Positions 1-9,251 of a DNA stretch of 64,000 nucleotides are shown piece by piece. Source of the DNA: Parabacteroides distasonis (GTDB taxonomy: Bacteria; Bacteroidota; Bacteroidia; Bacteroidales; Tannerellaceae); assembly GCA_021531385.1 (NCBI GenBank), contig JAFBIR010000008.1, positions 94,936-158,935 on the forward strand, written 5' to 3'. Every line of letters begins with the position of its first letter. Position 1 is the first letter of the stretch. The position numbers and the translations under genes were made by a program. The notes under the pieces are model-generated. The model searched no databases and was not told the origin of the DNA. It saw only the letters and a program-made list of their open reading frames with translations.

Positions 1-1
1 T

Positions 2-151
2 TCAGCGGGTCAAGCGATGCAACTGATTGATTTATATAATGTCAGTGTATTGCCTCGTTGTTTCTTGATTGATGAGGAGAAACGGATCATTATGAAAACC
101 GATAACGAGGTTGAGATCCGTCAGACTTTGGAGAAATTGATTGAGGATTAG
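2..151 (+). CDS. C-terminal end of a thioredoxin-like protein (partial)
   Basis: The frame is open from the left edge to a TAG at 149-151 and encodes 49 residues. The segment VLPRCFLID fits the cis-proline strand and final beta-strands of a thioredoxin-like fold, as in TlpA/DUF5106-type redox proteins of Bacteroidales, and it ends in a short helix (EIRQTLEKLIED). The CxxC motif would lie upstream of the window, so redox activity cannot be judged. The family assignment rests on this short tail and is tentative. Confidence 0.5.
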   Translation, partial: SAGQAMQLIDLYNVSVLPRCFLIDEEKRIIMKTDNEVEIRQTLEKLIED

Positions 152-164
152 GATGGTTCCTGCT

Positions 165-186
165 GGAGGTTACTCACGTGACCTCC
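165..186 (+). terminator. hairpin between the thioredoxin-like gene and comM
   Basis: Arms at 165-173 and 178-186 (GGAGGTTAC and GTGACCTCC) pair with one G-U wobble around a 4-nt loop. There is no clean T-tract after it, so it may be a weak terminator or a leader hairpin for comM. Confidence 0.3.
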
Positions 187-224
187 CAGATTACTGTCCA
201 TATTTATTACTTAAAAACTTAGCT

Positions 225-1763
225 ATGTTAGTCAAAGTGTATGCTGCTGCTGTGCAAGGAGTCTCAGCGACGATCGTGACCATTGAGGTCAATTGTTCAA
301 AAGGTATCCAATTCTTTTTGGTGGGGTTGCCCGATGTGGCTGTGCGAGAAAGTCATGAACGTATTCTCTCGGCACTGGAGGTCTGTGGTATCAAGTTTCC
401 TCGTACACGCATCGTTATCAATATGTCTCCAGCGGATATACGGAAAGAGGGTACCGCTTATGATTTACCTTTGGCGATAGGTATATTAGCTGGTTCGGGT
501 GCTTTGGATACCAGTCGATTAGCAGATTATATGATGATGGGAGAGTTGTCATTGGATGGATCGTTGCTACCCATCCGAGGAGCTTTGCCGATTGCTATCA
601 AGGCCAGAGAGGCAGGCTATAAGGGGTTGATATTACCGAAGGCCAATGTGATGGAAGCCGCTGTGGTCAACAGGTTGGAGGTGTATGGAGCCTCTCGTAT
701 TCAAGAGGTCATCGAGTTTATGAAGGGAGAAGGCTCCCTACAGCCCACAGTGATTGATACGAGAAAGGAATTTTATGAGCGCCAACAGTTTTTTGATTGC
801 GATTTTAGTGATGTGCGTGGCCAGGAGAATGTGAAACGAGCCATGGAGGTAGCGGCGGCAGGTGGGCATAATCTGATTATGGTAGGTCCACCGGGAAGTG
901 GTAAATCGATGTTGGCGAAACGTTTGCCTACCATCTTACCACCTTTTACCCTGCAAGAATCATTAGAAACTACCAAGATCCATTCGGTAGCCGGGAAGTT
1001 GGGGGATGGCACTTCTTTAATGGTACAGCGTCCTTTCCGATCACCTCACCATACCATTTCAAACGTGGCCATTGTTGGAGGAGGAACCTATCCCATGCCC
1101 GGAGAGATTAGTTTGGCGCATAACGGCGTTTTATTTCTCGACGAACTTCCGGAGTTTAATCGAAGCGTCTTGGAAGTCATGCGTCAGCCATTAGAGGATC
1201 GGACAATCCATATCTCCCGTGCCCGATCATCGGTAGATTATCCCGCCAGTTTCATGTTGGTTGCCTCTATGAATCCTTGTCCTTGTGGCTATTACAATCA
1301 TCCGACACGCCCTTGTCTCTGTGCGCCGGGAGCAGTGCAGCGTTATATGAATCGCATATCAGGTCCATTGCTGGATCGCATTGACATTCAAGTGGAAATC
1401 GTACCCGTGCCCTTTGAGAAGATCTCAGATGCGACTCCTTCTGAATCCAGTTTGGCGATTCGAGAGCGAGTAGTGAAGGCCAGAGCCATTCAAGAGAAAC
1501 GATTTGCGGCGTATGAAGGGATCCATTGCAACGCGCAAATGACCTCCAAAATGCTCCATCAGTTTGCGGTACCCGATGCCGCCGGCTTACAGATCTTAAA
1601 GCGGGCTATGGACAAACTCAGCCTATCCGGCCGTGCCTACGATCGCATCTTGAAGGTGGCTCGAACCATTGCGGACTTAGCTGATTCAGAGAAAGTAGAG
1701 GTCCCCCACTTAGCCGAGGCCATCCAATACCGCAGCCTCGATCGGGAGAATTGGGGGATGTGA
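225..1763 (+). CDS. comM: ComM/YifB-family Mg-chelatase-like AAA+ ATPase
   Basis: A 512-residue protein beginning MLVKVYAAAV. This ATG fits the usual N-terminus and length (about 507) of the family; a TTG upstream at 141 would add an unlikely tail. The N-terminal part is the Lon-protease-like domain of YifB proteins. It is followed by an AAA+ module with a Walker A (GPPGSGKS), a Walker B (VLFLDELPEF) and the Cys-rich segment NPCPCGYYNHP typical of ComM. In Vibrio and Haemophilus ComM is a hexameric helicase that promotes branch migration during natural transformation; in Bacteroidales the role is inferred. The gene stands alone between a hairpin and a tandem repeat array. Confidence 0.93.
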   Translation: MLVKVYAAAVQGVSATIVTIEVNCSKGIQFFLVGLPDVAVRESHERILSALEVCGIKFPRTRIVINMSPADIRKEGTAYDLPLAIGILAGSGALDTSRLADYMMMGELSLDGSLLPIRGALPIAIKAREAGYKGLILPKANVMEAAVVNRLEVYGASRIQEVIEFMKGEGSLQPTVIDTRKEFYERQQFFDCDFSDVRGQENVKRAMEVAAAGGHNLIMVGPPGSGKSMLAKRLPTILPPFTLQESLETTKIHSVAGKLGDGTSLMVQRPFRSPHHTISNVAIVGGGTYPMPGEISLAHNGVLFLDELPEFNRSVLEVMRQPLEDRTIHISRARSSVDYPASFMLVASMNPCPCGYYNHPTRPCLCAPGAVQRYMNRISGPLLDRIDIQVEIVPVPFEKISDATPSESSLAIRERVVKARAIQEKRFAAYEGIHCNAQMTSKMLHQFAVPDAAGLQILKRAMDKLSLSGRAYDRILKVARTIADLADSEKVEVPHLAEAIQYRSLDRENWGM

Positions 1764-1788
1764 TTTGCATTACAGAATCCATAGGTTC

Positions 1789-2018
1789 TTCCTAAGATAG
1801 AGATTGGTTTGTTACTAAGACAGTGCCTGTGTTCTTACTAAGAGTAGGGGTGCATCCTTACTAAGGCTAAGGGTGTGCTCTTACTAAGACTGAGGGTACG
1901 TTCTTACTATGAGCAGGGGTGTGCTCTTACTAAGATGGAGGGTGCGTCCTTACTAAGACAGTGCCTGTGCTCTTACTAAGACTAAAGGGGTGTCATTACT
2001 AATGTAAGGAGTGCATCA
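1789..2018. repeat. 23-bp tandem repeat array (core TTACTAAGA)
   Basis: Nine exact 23-bp units run from 1812 to 2018, each starting TTACTAAG or a one- to two-base variant. A tenth, degenerate unit (TTCCTAAGA) occupies 1789-1811. The rest of each unit is G/T-rich and variable, often with GGGGTG or CAGTGCCTGTG. Two units (1812 and 1950) are nearly identical to each other. All cores point the same way. The array fills almost the whole comM-XRE spacer and no credible reading frame crosses it. Confidence 0.9.
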
Positions 2019-2067
2019 TTACATTATTTTAATGCTTGATTTATTGACGATATGAATAATAATACAT

Positions 2068-3075
2068 ATGTTTGTCAACAAAACAAGTTTGAACATGAAA
2101 CAATTTCCTATAAGACTTCGATTGGCTCGTTCCATCATGGGACTGAGTTTAGGAAAGCTATCAGAGAAAATGGGCTATGCTATCACGAAGCAGAGTTTAT
2201 CTCGTTATGAAGCAGGAATTATGAGGCCTAAATCTGATGTTCTTGCCACATTAGCTGCTGCATTAGAAATTAGTACGGCTTATTTTGAAGGAACGAATAT
2301 GGTTTTTGATGAACCTATGTTGCGTTCATCATCAGCAGATACATTATCTGCGGAGCAATTGGTGGAGATAGAGGCTTTGTTGTCATTTAAAGCCGAACAA
2401 TATCTAAAGGTAGAATGCCAATCGGGGATGACAACGCATTTCTCTAATCCTTTAAAGGGCGTATGTGTTTCCAATCTTGAAGAGGTGATCAATGCAGCCA
2501 ATTTATTACGAGAGCAATGGCATTGTGGCGATGGCCCCATACCGAGTGTCTTGCGTTTGATGGAAAGAAAAGGTATCAAGGTACTGAATGCTTCTTTGCC
2601 GAGTCGAGTGATTGGGTTGAGCACATGGGCGGATAAGAAGCATCCCTTAGTCCTGATAGATATGAGTTCGGATAAAACGAATTGTGAACGATTGCGTTTC
2701 ACCGCATGCCATAAATTGGGACATTTGCTTTTGACTTTTCCAGATGGGGTAAAGGTGGAGCAGCTTTGCAACCAATTCGCCAGTTTTTTCCTTTTCCCTC
2801 GTCACACATTTAAGGAAGAGATCGGTGGAGATTTCCGTGAGTCACTTGCTTTGGAAGAATTAATTGATCTACGGGAACTCTACGGTGTTTCTATAGCGGC
2901 GCAAATACATGAGGCATGGGATCTTCACCTGATTTCTCGACAGCACTATGATTGGTGGTATGAGGAAATGATCAAAAAGAATGTCAAGGAAGAGGGGTGG
3001 GGAAGTTATCGTTTCCCCGAGACACTGGGTCGGGAAAAACGGATGAGAGCGATTGTAAGGCTCGTTAGAGAATGA
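2068..3075 (+). CDS. XRE-family regulator fused to an ImmA/IrrE (M78)-like domain
   Basis: A 335-residue protein with an N-terminal XRE helix-turn-helix at about residues 15-75 (RLRLARSIMGLSLGKLSEKM, SRYEAG) and a C-terminal M78 metallopeptidase-like domain. The zinc motif expected to read HExxH reads HKLGH at residues 215-219; codon 216 (AAA at 2713) is one G-to-A change from GAA. The catalytic glutamate is therefore missing and peptidase activity is doubtful. Related XRE-M78 proteins control mobile elements or stress genes by cleaving or sensing a partner. The gene ends 27 bp before cas3 on the same strand, so it may be co-transcribed with the cas genes. An ATG at 2095 is an alternative start. 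Confidence 0.8.
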   Translation: MFVNKTSLNMKQFPIRLRLARSIMGLSLGKLSEKMGYAITKQSLSRYEAGIMRPKSDVLATLAAALEISTAYFEGTNMVFDEPMLRSSSADTLSAEQLVEIEALLSFKAEQYLKVECQSGMTTHFSNPLKGVCVSNLEEVINAANLLREQWHCGDGPIPSVLRLMERKGIKVLNASLPSRVIGLSTWADKKHPLVLIDMSSDKTNCERLRFTACHKLGHLLLTFPDGVKVEQLCNQFASFFLFPRHTFKEEIGGDFRESLALEELIDLRELYGVSIAAQIHEAWDLHLISRQHYDWWYEEMIKKNVKEEGWGSYRFPETLGREKRMRAIVRLVRE

Positions 3076-3102
3076 AGTTGCACCATCAAACGACTATTGA
3101 TT

Positions 3103-5301
3103 ATGGAATATACTATTCAAATACCAAAATACATCTCTCACATCAGAAAAAATGCTATGGGAGAGATAGAATGTTTCCAAAGCAATGAGGAACATTGTAT
3201 GGATGTTGCAAAACTGGCAGAACAGTTTGCAAGTGAGTTTGGTATGGGCGAATGGGGCTATGTCCTAGGTGTGCTCCACGACAAAGGCAAAGAAAAACAT
3301 CAGTTTCAGGAATACATACGCGATGTGAATGGAATTTCAGGGCACAAGAATTATACTCATGATGGAAAGGCTCATGCCTATGTGGGAGCAATAATGGCAA
3401 AGAAATTATATGGAAATTCGGCCTTGCCATTTTTTTGTAACCAGATAGCATCACATCATAGGGGACTCTATGATTACAACGAGTTAGAAAAACTATTCAA
3501 TGAACCGTGGCCTGAAGATGTAATAGAGGAGACGGAAAGACGCAAACTCACCCAGCCATCGTTTAAAATGAGCAAAGAAGATTGCCATCACCTTTCTCGA
3601 ATGCTTTTCTCATGCCTTGTCGATGCAGATTATCTGGATACGGAAGCTTTTATGAATGAAGCTGATGTACACATGCGAGGTAGTCATACACCATTATCGT
3701 CAATGACGTTGCAGCTCGAAGAGTATATTGAGCGTTTGCAGCATGAGGCAGTAGACTCAGATGTCAATAGGATTAGGAGGAAGGTACAAGAACGTTGCAG
3801 CATGATGTCTGCTCAGCCTAAGGGATTCTTCAGTCTGACAGTTCCTACGGGCGGCGGCAAGACGCTTTCATCTTTACTATGGGCTATGCGTCACGCTATC
3901 TGCCATAGCATGAAACGTATTATCATAGCCATTCCTTACACAAGCATCATTGTCCAGACAGCTTCCATCTTGAAGGAGATATTTGGAGAAGAGAATGTTC
4001 TGGAGCATCATAGTCATGTTGAGCTTTCAGCCATCAAGGATGTCCGTCTCAGACACAAAGCTAAATTGGCTACTGAGAACTGGGACTACCCGATTATTGT
4101 CACCACCAATGTGCAACTGTTTGAGTCGATGTTTAGTAACAAACCGTCAGACTGCCGCAAGTTGCACAATATTGCTAATAGCGTCATCATACTCGATGAA
4201 GTTCAAACATTGCCAACAGACTATCTCCAGCCAATAGTCGATGCCTTGAAGTCTTATCAAAGGATGTTTGGCATATCCGTGTTGTTTACTACTGCGAGCC
4301 AGCCGGTGATCAGTGGATTGATAGAAGGATGCAATCCCAAGGCTGCATTTCAGGGCATAGATAATATAATGGAAATAATACCCAAGGAATATGCTCTTCA
4401 CGACAAATTGAGAAGGGTGTGCTTGGAGACAGATAACACTGGAAGTACGTATAATGAAATAGCCGCTCGACTGTCACGGCATAATAAAGTGTTGTGCATC
4501 GTGAATACCCGCAATGATGCAAGGGAAATATTCGAGCGTCTTCCCAAGGAGGGGTTGACCATCCACCTGTCAAGAATGATGTGTCCTCGGCATGTTTCCA
4601 AAGTCATTCAGGAGATTAAGCAAGCATTGTCAGATAATTCGGAAACAGTTATTAGAGTTGTGTCAACCCAACTGATAGAAGCTGGAGTGGATATTGATTT
4701 TCCTGTTGTTTATAGACAAGAGGCAGGACTTGACTCCATTCTGCAAGCTGCAGGAAGATGCAATCGTGAGGGCAAGTTGGACATGGCAACTACTTATGTA
4801 TTTAGCCTTTCTGTGGAGCACAAACTTTATGGAAGCATCATTGATGCCAACAATGCACGACTCAATATGATAAACGTCAATGACTGGTTTGCGCCAGAGG
4901 CAATGACGGAGTACTTCAGGCAGCTTTATTGCAGAAAAGAAACTTTTGACAAAAAAGATCTCAAGACATTATTGTATAAACCTACAGAAATGTACTTTGC
5001 TGAAGCAGCAAAAGAGTTCAGGCTCATTGAAGAAGCAGGAAAAACAGTTATTGTGGATATGGGCAACAGCCTTGAATTGATTGAACGTCTGAAGTCCGAC
5101 GGAATCACCTATTCGCTGATGAAACAATTGTCGCAATACAGCGTGAATATCCACGAGCGAGACTTTCAAAAATTGTTGAGTTATGGGGCCATAGAAGAAG
5201 TGATTGAATGCATTTATGTGGTCAACGATCGGGCTCAATATGATGAAAACATAGGGCTAAGGCTTGATAACCATTGGATGAACGAAATATTAACCATATA
5301 A
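3103..5301 (+). CDS. cas3: type I-C CRISPR-associated nuclease/helicase Cas3
   Basis: A 732-residue Cas3 with an N-terminal HD nuclease domain: H31, H59-D60 (VLHDKGK), H91 and H118-H119 are all present. The superfamily 2 helicase has a Walker A near residue 246 (VPTGGGKTLSS), a DEVQ box near 364 (ILDEVQTLP) and motif VI near 549 (GRCNREGK). It is the effector that unwinds and degrades target DNA after Cascade binding. The ATG at 3103 is preferred over a TTG two codons earlier. All visible catalytic motifs are intact, unlike the adaptation genes downstream. Confidence 0.95.
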   Translation: MEYTIQIPKYISHIRKNAMGEIECFQSNEEHCMDVAKLAEQFASEFGMGEWGYVLGVLHDKGKEKHQFQEYIRDVNGISGHKNYTHDGKAHAYVGAIMAKKLYGNSALPFFCNQIASHHRGLYDYNELEKLFNEPWPEDVIEETERRKLTQPSFKMSKEDCHHLSRMLFSCLVDADYLDTEAFMNEADVHMRGSHTPLSSMTLQLEEYIERLQHEAVDSDVNRIRRKVQERCSMMSAQPKGFFSLTVPTGGGKTLSSLLWAMRHAICHSMKRIIIAIPYTSIIVQTASILKEIFGEENVLEHHSHVELSAIKDVRLRHKAKLATENWDYPIIVTTNVQLFESMFSNKPSDCRKLHNIANSVIILDEVQTLPTDYLQPIVDALKSYQRMFGISVLFTTASQPVISGLIEGCNPKAAFQGIDNIMEIIPKEYALHDKLRRVCLETDNTGSTYNEIAARLSRHNKVLCIVNTRNDAREIFERLPKEGLTIHLSRMMCPRHVSKVIQEIKQALSDNSETVIRVVSTQLIEAGVDIDFPVVYRQEAGLDSILQAAGRCNREGKLDMATTYVFSLSVEHKLYGSIIDANNARLNMINVNDWFAPEAMTEYFRQLYCRKETFDKKDLKTLLYKPTEMYFAEAAKEFRLIEEAGKTVIVDMGNSLELIERLKSDGITYSLMKQLSQYSVNIHERDFQKLLSYGAIEEVIECIYVVNDRAQYDENIGLRLDNHWMNEILTI

Positions 5302-5313
5302 GAATAAAAAAAT

Positions 5314-6012
5314 ATGGAATATACAGACAAAGAATATTGCTTGGAGGTGTGGGGCGACTATGCTTGCTTCACCCGACCAGAACTGAAAGTGGAACGTGTG
5401 AGTTACGACGTGATTACGCCGTCTGCTGCCCGTGCCATATTCGAAGCCATCTTGTTTAAGAGATATGCAATGAGATGGCAAGTGACAAAGATAGAAGTGC
5501 TGGAGCCTATAAAATGGGCTTCCGTAAGAAGAAACGAAGTGGGTGCTACGGCAAGTACCAAAAGTTCGGGTATATATATTGAAGATAAGCGTCAACAGAA
5601 GAACACACTTCTTCTCAAAGACGTGAAGTACCGCATTTGGGCAAAGCTGGTGTTTATTCCTGTCAGCGAACGTCCAAAAGAAGCTTTTGCAAAACACAAG
5701 CCTGGTGCCGATGAGAATCCGATGAAGTACTATCAGATGTTCGAGCGTAGGGCTGCCCAAGGACAATGCTTTACCCAGCCTTATCTCGGCACTCGTGAGT
5801 TTTCTGCGTCATTCCGTCTTGTTGATCCTGACACTGATGAATTATGCCCCGCTCTTTCGGCAGAACAAGGCGGCAATCGGGACTTTGGCATCATGCTGTA
5901 TGATATGGATTTCTCCAATCCCAAAGACATCCAAGCTATGTTCTACAGGGCAGAGATGAAAGAAGGCGTTATTATTGTACCATCAATTAACAGCGAGGAT
6001 ATATTAAGATGA
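5314..6012 (+). CDS. cas5c: type I-C Cas5 (pre-crRNA endoribonuclease, Cas5c/Cas5d)
   Basis: A 232-residue protein of the Cas5d family, with the N-terminal RAMP strand (YCLEVWGDYACFTRPELKVE) and the following TPSAARAIFEAI helix. In type I-C systems, which lack Cas6, this protein cuts the repeat RNA and stays in Cascade at the 5' handle. It starts 12 bp after cas3 and its stop overlaps the cas8c start by 4 bp (ATGA), showing tight coupling. I could not align the ribonuclease residues known from Bacillus halodurans with certainty. Confidence 0.93.
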   Translation: MEYTDKEYCLEVWGDYACFTRPELKVERVSYDVITPSAARAIFEAILFKRYAMRWQVTKIEVLEPIKWASVRRNEVGATASTKSSGIYIEDKRQQKNTLLLKDVKYRIWAKLVFIPVSERPKEAFAKHKPGADENPMKYYQMFERRAAQGQCFTQPYLGTREFSASFRLVDPDTDELCPALSAEQGGNRDFGIMLYDMDFSNPKDIQAMFYRAEMKEGVIIVPSINSEDILR

Positions 6013-7709
6013 TACTTAAGGCTTTATATGACTATTATTATAGGAGTGATAATCTGCCCGCAAGAGGAATGGAGGAGAAGGAGATTGGCTTTCTCTTGGT
6101 TTTGTCATCCGATGGATGCTTCTTGCGTTTTGAGGACTGTAGATTGGGTAGAGACCATGCCCGAACTTATCTTGTAAAGAAACATGTGGGTCGTTCAAGT
6201 GCTGCCGTTGCAAATTATCTCTATGATAATAGCGCATACGTGTTGGGATATTCAGATAAAAGCAATGGCAAGGAGCAAATTTATTTTGACACTTTCAAGG
6301 AAAGAGTCCACTCAATTGCGGCGATTTATCCTGGTCACAAAGACCTTCATGCACTAAAGGCATTCTACGATAATGGCAGGAAATCCATCCTTTCCATGGT
6401 TTCGCAGGATCCATTATGGGAAGACATCAAGAAGAACCTATCTAAAAAGTATTCTACATTTTCTTTCAGGATAGAAGGAGACTTGAGAATCATTGCAGAG
6501 AAGAAAGAAATCCTTCAATTGGAGGCGAATGACAACACACAGGAGAGTAGTCTTTGTTTGGTTTCAGGTAAGCATGGAGCATCAGTTGAAATTACAACTG
6601 CCACCATGATACCAGGTAGTCAAGCAATTGCAAAACTTGTGGCTTTTCAGGTAAACTCTGGTTATGACTCTTATGGGAAAACAAAATGCAGGAATGCCCC
6701 TATTTCTGAAGAGGCAGAGTTCGCTTATACTACGGCTCTTAACACGATGCTGCAGAAAGGATCTCGTAACAAGTTTATGCTCGGAACCCGTACATTTGTT
6801 TTCTGGGCTTCCAACAACAATGAGGCCTCAATGGAAACAGAAGAGAGCCTGTTTGACCTGCTTGGTTTTTCGGAAGATGCAAATGATGACCCAAATGCCA
6901 AGATTATGAAAGTGAGAAGGGTGTTTGAGTCCATCTATTCCGGAATAATGAAAACAGGACTTGATGACAAGTTTTATATTCTCGGTCTTGCTCCAAACTC
7001 CGCTCGCATTGCTGTGGTATATTGGTCGGAAACTACATTGAAAGATTTTGCGGAAAAAATACTCAGACATTTCAGCGATATGGAGATACACGACACAAGA
7101 AAAGACAAGAAGCCATATATGGGTATTAGGGAGATAATCTCCTCCGTTACTCTTGGTGGAAAAATGTCGGATGCAACTCCTAATCTTCCCGAAGCTGTAG
7201 TGAAGAGTATCTTCCAAGGTCTGCCATATCCTGCAACACTATACTCTGCTTGTTTACGTAGAATTAGGGCTGAGCAGAAGCTGACTATTACACGAGCAGC
7301 CATCATCAAGGCATATTTGAACAGACAAAGTAATAACAACAAAAAGATAGACATTATGTTAGACAAAGACAACAACAACCAAGGCTACCTGTGTGGTCGC
7401 CTGTTTGCAGTACTGGATAAAATTCAGGAAGAAGCGAACAATATCAGCAGTATCCGTGAACGTTATATGAATGCTGCAAGTGCAACACCCTCCACAGTGT
7501 TTGCTACCATTCTTAATTTGTCTCAGCATCATGCTGAGAAATTAAACGAAGGTAGAAAAATTAGTTTTGAGAAAATAAAGCAGGAAATATTTGACAAATT
7601 GCCTGCCGATGGTTTCCCCACACATCTTGACCTTCAAGATCAAGGAAGATTCTTTGTGGGCTATTACCATCAGCGTCAAGACTTCTTCACAAGTAAAAAG
7701 GAACAGTAA
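6009..7709 (+). CDS. cas8c: type I-C Cascade large subunit Cas8c (Csd1)
   Basis: A 566-residue Csd1/Cas8c-type large subunit. It begins MILKALYDYY, the usual start of the family, and contains the conserved block FMLGTRTFVFWAS about halfway. The role is PAM recognition and R-loop stabilisation in the type I-C Cascade. The 3' part encodes a helical C-terminal domain that in other type I-C systems is also made separately as Cas11c. There is no frameshift or stop, so interference appears intact. Confidence 0.93.
   Translation: MILKALYDYYYRSDNLPARGMEEKEIGFLLVLSSDGCFLRFEDCRLGRDHARTYLVKKHVGRSSAAVANYLYDNSAYVLGYSDKSNGKEQIYFDTFKERVHSIAAIYPGHKDLHALKAFYDNGRKSILSMVSQDPLWEDIKKNLSKKYSTFSFRIEGDLRIIAEKKEILQLEANDNTQESSLCLVSGKHGASVEITTATMIPGSQAIAKLVAFQVNSGYDSYGKTKCRNAPISEEAEFAYTTALNTMLQKGSRNKFMLGTRTFVFWASNNNEASMETEESLFDLLGFSEDANDDPNAKIMKVRRVFESIYSGIMKTGLDDKFYILGLAPNSARIAVVYWSETTLKDFAEKILRHFSDMEIHDTRKDKKPYMGIREIISSVTLGGKMSDATPNLPEAVVKSIFQGLPYPATLYSACLRRIRAEQKLTITRAAIIKAYLNRQSNNNKKIDIMLDKDNNNQGYLCGRLFAVLDKIQEEANNISSIRERYMNAASATPSTVFATILNLSQHHAEKLNEGRKISFEKIKQEIFDKLPADGFPTHLDLQDQGRFFVGYYHQRQDFFTSKKEQ
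7356..7709 (+). CDS. possible internally translated small subunit Cas11c within cas8c
   Basis: An in-frame ATG at 7356 (MLDKDNNNQGYL) would give a 117-residue helical protein identical to the end of Cas8c. Type I-C systems are known to produce Cas11 from an internal start in cas8c, at about this size and position. The sequence before this ATG is A-rich (a run of AAC and AAA codons), which suits Bacteroidetes initiation, but no strong Shine-Dalgarno is seen. The exact start is an inference. Confidence 0.45.
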   Translation: MLDKDNNNQGYLCGRLFAVLDKIQEEANNISSIRERYMNAASATPSTVFATILNLSQHHAEKLNEGRKISFEKIKQEIFDKLPADGFPTHLDLQDQGRFFVGYYHQRQDFFTSKKEQ

Positions 7710-7733
7710 ATAACAACTTTAAAATATACAATT

Positions 7734-8585
7734 ATGTCAGAATTAAAAAACAGAATCGATTTCGTTTACATTTTTGATGTACAAGATGGAAACCCCAATG
7801 GAGACCCTGATGCAGGTAACCTCCCTCGTGTAGATGCAGAAACAGGAATGGGACTAGTTACAGATGTTTGTCTCAAACGTAAAGTAAGGAACTATGTCCA
7901 GACTGTAAAAGGACAAGTTAACGGCTATGATATTTTCATCAAGGAAAAAGCTGTTTTGAACACACTGATTGATAAGGCTCACGATGATTCGGAAGTGAAA
8001 GCTGCAAAGGACAAGACTGAAGCAGCCCGTATGTTCATGTGCAAAAACTATTATGATATTCGTACGTTTGGAGCCGTTATGTCAACTGGTAAGAATGCAG
8101 GACAAGTGCGTGGGGCCATACAGCTTACTTTTGCACGGTCTGTAGATACAATTGCGACTGCGGAGCATTCCATTACTCGTATGGCTGTAGCTACGGAAAA
8201 GGAGGCGGAAAAGCAAGGTGGAGACAATCGCACGATGGGTCGCAAAGCCACTGTCCCCTACGGTCTCTATGTATGTCATGGCTTCATATCTGCCAACCTT
8301 GCCAAGCAGATAGGCTTTTCAGAGGAAGACCTTGAGCTTTTCTGGGATGCACTGAAGAACATGTTCGATGTTGACCGCTCGGCAGCACGTGGACTTATGA
8401 GTGCGCAGAAACTAATAGTATTCAAGCATGACTCCATACTTGGCAATGCCCCAGCCAACAAACTATTCGAGTTGGTTAAGGTAAAGAAAACATGTGATGG
8501 GGCTCCTCGTTCTTTCGGCGACTATTCCGTCACAATAGACGAGGCAGGATTGCCCGCAAACGTCACTGTAGAGAAGCTTATATAA
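7734..8585 (+). CDS. cas7: type I-C Cascade backbone Cas7 (Csd2)
   Basis: A 283-residue Cas7/Csd2 protein. The N-terminal motif [18 protein letters not shown] is the RAMP signature of the family, followed by [12 protein letters not shown] and the glycine-rich [11 protein letters not shown] segment. Several copies bind along the crRNA spacer to form the Cascade backbone. It lies 24 bp after cas8c and 3 bp before cas4 in the standard type I-C order. Confidence 0.95.
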   Translation: MSELKNRIDFVYIFDVQDGNPNGDPDAGNLPRVDAETGMGLVTDVCLKRKVRNYVQTVKGQVNGYDIFIKEKAVLNTLIDKAHDDSEVKAAKDKTEAARMFMCKNYYDIRTFGAVMSTGKNAGQVRGAIQLTFARSVDTIATAEHSITRMAVATEKEAEKQGGDNRTMGRKATVPYGLYVCHGFISANLAKQIGFSEEDLELFWDALKNMFDVDRSAARGLMSAQKLIVFKHDSILGNAPANKLFELVKVKKTCDGAPRSFGDYSVTIDEAGLPANVTVEKLI

Positions 8586-8588
8586 TAT

Positions 8589-9251
8589 ATGTATAGCGAG
8601 GACGATATGCTGATGTTGTCGGGGATACAGCACTACAGGTTCTGCCCCCGACAATGGGCTTTCATACATCTTGAGCAGCAGTGGGATGACAATCGACTGA
8701 CGATTGAAGGACAACTGCTGCACAAGCATGTTGACGATCCTTTCTATCGTCAGAAATGTGGTGAACACATCATGCTTCGTGCGGTGAATATTGCCTCACG
8801 GGAGTTGGGGCTTTATGGGGTAGCAGATGTGATTGAACTTCATCCATCCGTATCCGCAGAAGATACTATTTCTCATCCGAAATATCCGGGCCGATGGATA
8901 CCGATTCCTGTGGAGTACAAACATGGCAAGCCGAAACGCAATGAAGTAGATGAGGTTCAATTGGTAGCTCAAGCCATGTGTATCGAGGAGATGTATTCAG
9001 TGAGAGTGCCTTATGGTGTGTTCTTCTATGGAGAAATCCGGCATCGTACGGAGGTAGAAATCACGGAGAGGTTACGTTCCATTGTACGACAATGTGCTCA
9101 GGAAATGCACGATATATTTCGAAAAGCGATTATTCCCAAAGTAAAACAAGACAAATACTGTGGAGGTTGTTCATTAAAAGATCTCTGCATGCCGGAACTT
9201 GGAGGATGTGTTAAAGTGGCCACTTATCTTCAAAATAATTTGTACACATGA
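8589..9251 (+). CDS. cas4: Cas4 RecB-like nuclease
   Basis: A 220-residue Cas4 with an iron-sulphur cluster signature: an N-terminal cysteine in YRFCPRQW and a C-terminal cluster in YCGGCSLKDLCMPEL. The nuclease core is visible as GVADVIEL and EYKHGK followed by QLVAQAMCIEEMY. Cas4 trims prespacers and selects the PAM with Cas1-Cas2. Its TGA overlaps the ATG of the next frame (ATGA), a junction normally made with cas1, which is missing here. Without Cas1 it has no known partner. Confidence 0.93.
   Translation: MYSEDDMLMLSGIQHYRFCPRQWAFIHLEQQWDDNRLTIEGQLLHKHVDDPFYRQKCGEHIMLRAVNIASRELGLYGVADVIELHPSVSAEDTISHPKYPGRWIPIPVEYKHGKPKRNEVDEVQLVAQAMCIEEMYSVRVPYGVFFYGEIRHRTEVEITERLRSIVRQCAQEMHDIFRKAIIPKVKQDKYCGGCSLKDLCMPELGGCVKVATYLQNNLYT

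Noticed and set aside
1789..2018. A second CRISPR array
   Set aside because: The 23-bp units have no long conserved repeat and no unique spacers of 30 bp or more; only the 8-9-bp core is constant.
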